DNA of 64,000 nt from a virus. This document shows positions 63,216 through 64,000 of the stretch, in pieces. Numbering within the stretch: the first letter of the stretch is position 1; every line of letters begins with the position of its first letter. The translations under genes and the position numbers were made by a program. The stretch covers positions 80,423 through 144,422 of IMG/VR virus record IMGVR_UViG_3300036770_005052. One strand, given 5' to 3'. The notes beneath the pieces were generated by a model. That model had not been told where the DNA came from. It was given only the letters and a program-made list of their open reading frames with translations, and did not search any database.

Positions 63216-63529
63216 AACCTCTTCTTGCTATTGTCGGTGGTGTCGTTGGTTTTGGTGCTTTCGTTTGGGGAGTTGCCTATCACGAACTCATCTTCACTTC
63301 ATTCTTTGCTCCTAAGTTTGAGAATGTTCGCAGGAATACTTTTGAGCAATCAAAGTCCTTCCGAACTGGTGCTGTTCAAGAACTGCAAAATATGCAGTTT
63401 GAATACATTAAAGCATCGCCTGAACATAAGAAAGCACTTGCAGATATTATTCGGCATCGTGCTGTAGAAGTTCCTGCTGATGCTATGCCTTCTGATCTTC
63501 AATCCTTTATCTCTAATCTTCCTCAATGA
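63212..63529 (+). CDS. Membrane-anchored protein with helical domain
   Basis: 105 residues. N-terminal membrane segment (LLAIVGGVVGFGAFVWGVAY), then a charged helical domain (FRTGAVQELQNMQFEYIKAS, KKALADIIRHRAVEVPADAM). The helical part resembles coiled accessory domains of phage envelope proteins. ATGA-coupled to the lipoprotein gene. Confidence 0.65.
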   Translation: MKPLLAIVGGVVGFGAFVWGVAYHELIFTSFFAPKFENVRRNTFEQSKSFRTGAVQELQNMQFEYIKASPEHKKALADIIRHRAVEVPADAMPSDLQSFISNLPQ

Positions 63530-64000
63530 AAACTATCATTTCTGTTGCTGCAATCGCTGCTCTCGGGATTACTTTGACTGGTTGTATTGAAGAAAACTCG
63601 GATGATGCTCAACGTTCTCAACAAGAACGTATCCTGAGGGAAGGAACTGCTCAAACTGGTATGCCTGCCATCAAGAACTTCCGTGAACGCAAACTCTTGA
63701 AGCAGATTATTGAAATGCGTGATCAGGATGGTCTGGTGACTTATACTTATACTGTTCCTGAAACTACTGGTCGTCCTGTGTTTCTGTGCAACTCTATTGG
63801 TTATGGTCTCCCTGCTGCTACACAATACACCAATCCAGAAAAATATGAAATGAGTGGAACAACTCTTCCTCAGGCAGATCCTAATGGTTTGTTCTCTCCT
63901 TCCAGTGCAGAAGGTACTTGGGTGATGTGTTCTGATCCTTCTGGCAGTGGCAAAACCCGCCCTGTTTATGTTGAACCTCGTATTATTGTTTCTCCATTCA
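63526..64000 (+). CDS. Lipoprotein (partial, runs off the window)
   Basis: At least 158 residues. The signal peptide TIISVAAIAALGITLTGC carries a lipobox (LTGC, Cys at about 20), so it should be lipid-anchored in the envelope. The mature part has CNSIGYGLPAATQYTNPEKY and VMCSDPSGSGKTRPVYV. Similar lipoproteins occur in cyanophages; possible roles are superinfection exclusion or envelope modification (inference). The 3' end is not in the window. Confidence 0.8.
   Translation, partial: MKTIISVAAIAALGITLTGCIEENSDDAQRSQQERILREGTAQTGMPAIKNFRERKLLKQIIEMRDQDGLVTYTYTVPETTGRPVFLCNSIGYGLPAATQYTNPEKYEMSGTTLPQADPNGLFSPSSAEGTWVMCSDPSGSGKTRPVYVEPRIIVSPF

Noticed and set aside
1-64000. Photosystem (psbA/psbD), integrase, transposase or rRNA genes
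   Set aside because: Looked for as typical cyanophage or mobile-element cargo; no open frame shows their motifs in this window.

Overview
The window is part of the genome of a large T4-type cyanophage (a myovirus of Synechococcus/Prochlorococcus or a relative). The evidence is a set of very long tail-fibre proteins, T4-type late-promoter motifs (ATAAATA) in front of virion genes, a UvsW-like SF2 helicase, several 2OG-Fe(II) oxygenases, phage tRNAs, a CP12-like Calvin-cycle inhibitor, and a dense set of small one-strand genes. Every gene I can support is on the + strand. There is no integrase, lysogeny module or IS element.

Layout. (1) 1-12.4 kb: two giant fibre proteins with G-X-Q collagen-like stalks, plus two small virion-type proteins. 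(2) 12.4-13.1 kb: two consensus sigma70 promoters, a small conserved gene, a Phd/YefM-like antitoxin with no visible toxin, and a tRNA cluster (a long-variable-arm tRNA with apparent anticodon UAU and a tRNA-Leu UAA). (3) 13.1-25.2 kb: three more fibre or adhesin genes (one ending in a peptidase S74 chaperone domain, one glycine-rich and gp38-like, one repeat-rich), interleaved with two 2OG-Fe(II) oxygenases and a DUF3431 protein. (4) 25.3-26.6 kb: UvsW-like helicase. (5) 26.6-52.6 kb: about 90 genes of 29-206 codons, mostly joined by 4-bp ATGA overlaps and broken into operons by about 13 copies of a compact regulatory cassette. In the cassette a terminator hairpin overlaps a sigma70-like promoter, and in the clearest copies the -35 box lies in the hairpin loop. 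Several families of recent paralogues lie in this array. (6) 52.5-57.5 kb: an NAD-dependent sugar epimerase/dehydratase, a cupin of the mannose-6-phosphate isomerase type, conserved small proteins and an Asp/Asn beta-hydroxylase-like protein. (7) 57.6-59.6 kb: a promoter-led block with a minimal CP12, a Bsp6I-family restriction endonuclease and a C5-cytosine methyltransferase, which together look like a complete type II restriction-modification system. (8) 59.7-64 kb: conserved cyanophage proteins, an HEXXH metallopeptidase-like protein, small membrane proteins and a lipoprotein that runs off the end.

How it fits together. The fibre genes carry late-promoter motifs and form the host-recognition apparatus; the oxygenases among them may modify structural proteins or host targets (inference). 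The small-gene array carries host-sigma70-type promoters and is probably expressed early for host takeover. CP12 is a known cyanophage metabolic gene that would restrain the Calvin cycle. The restriction-modification pair is the most unusual cargo and could degrade unmodified host or competitor DNA while the methyltransferase protects the phage genome.
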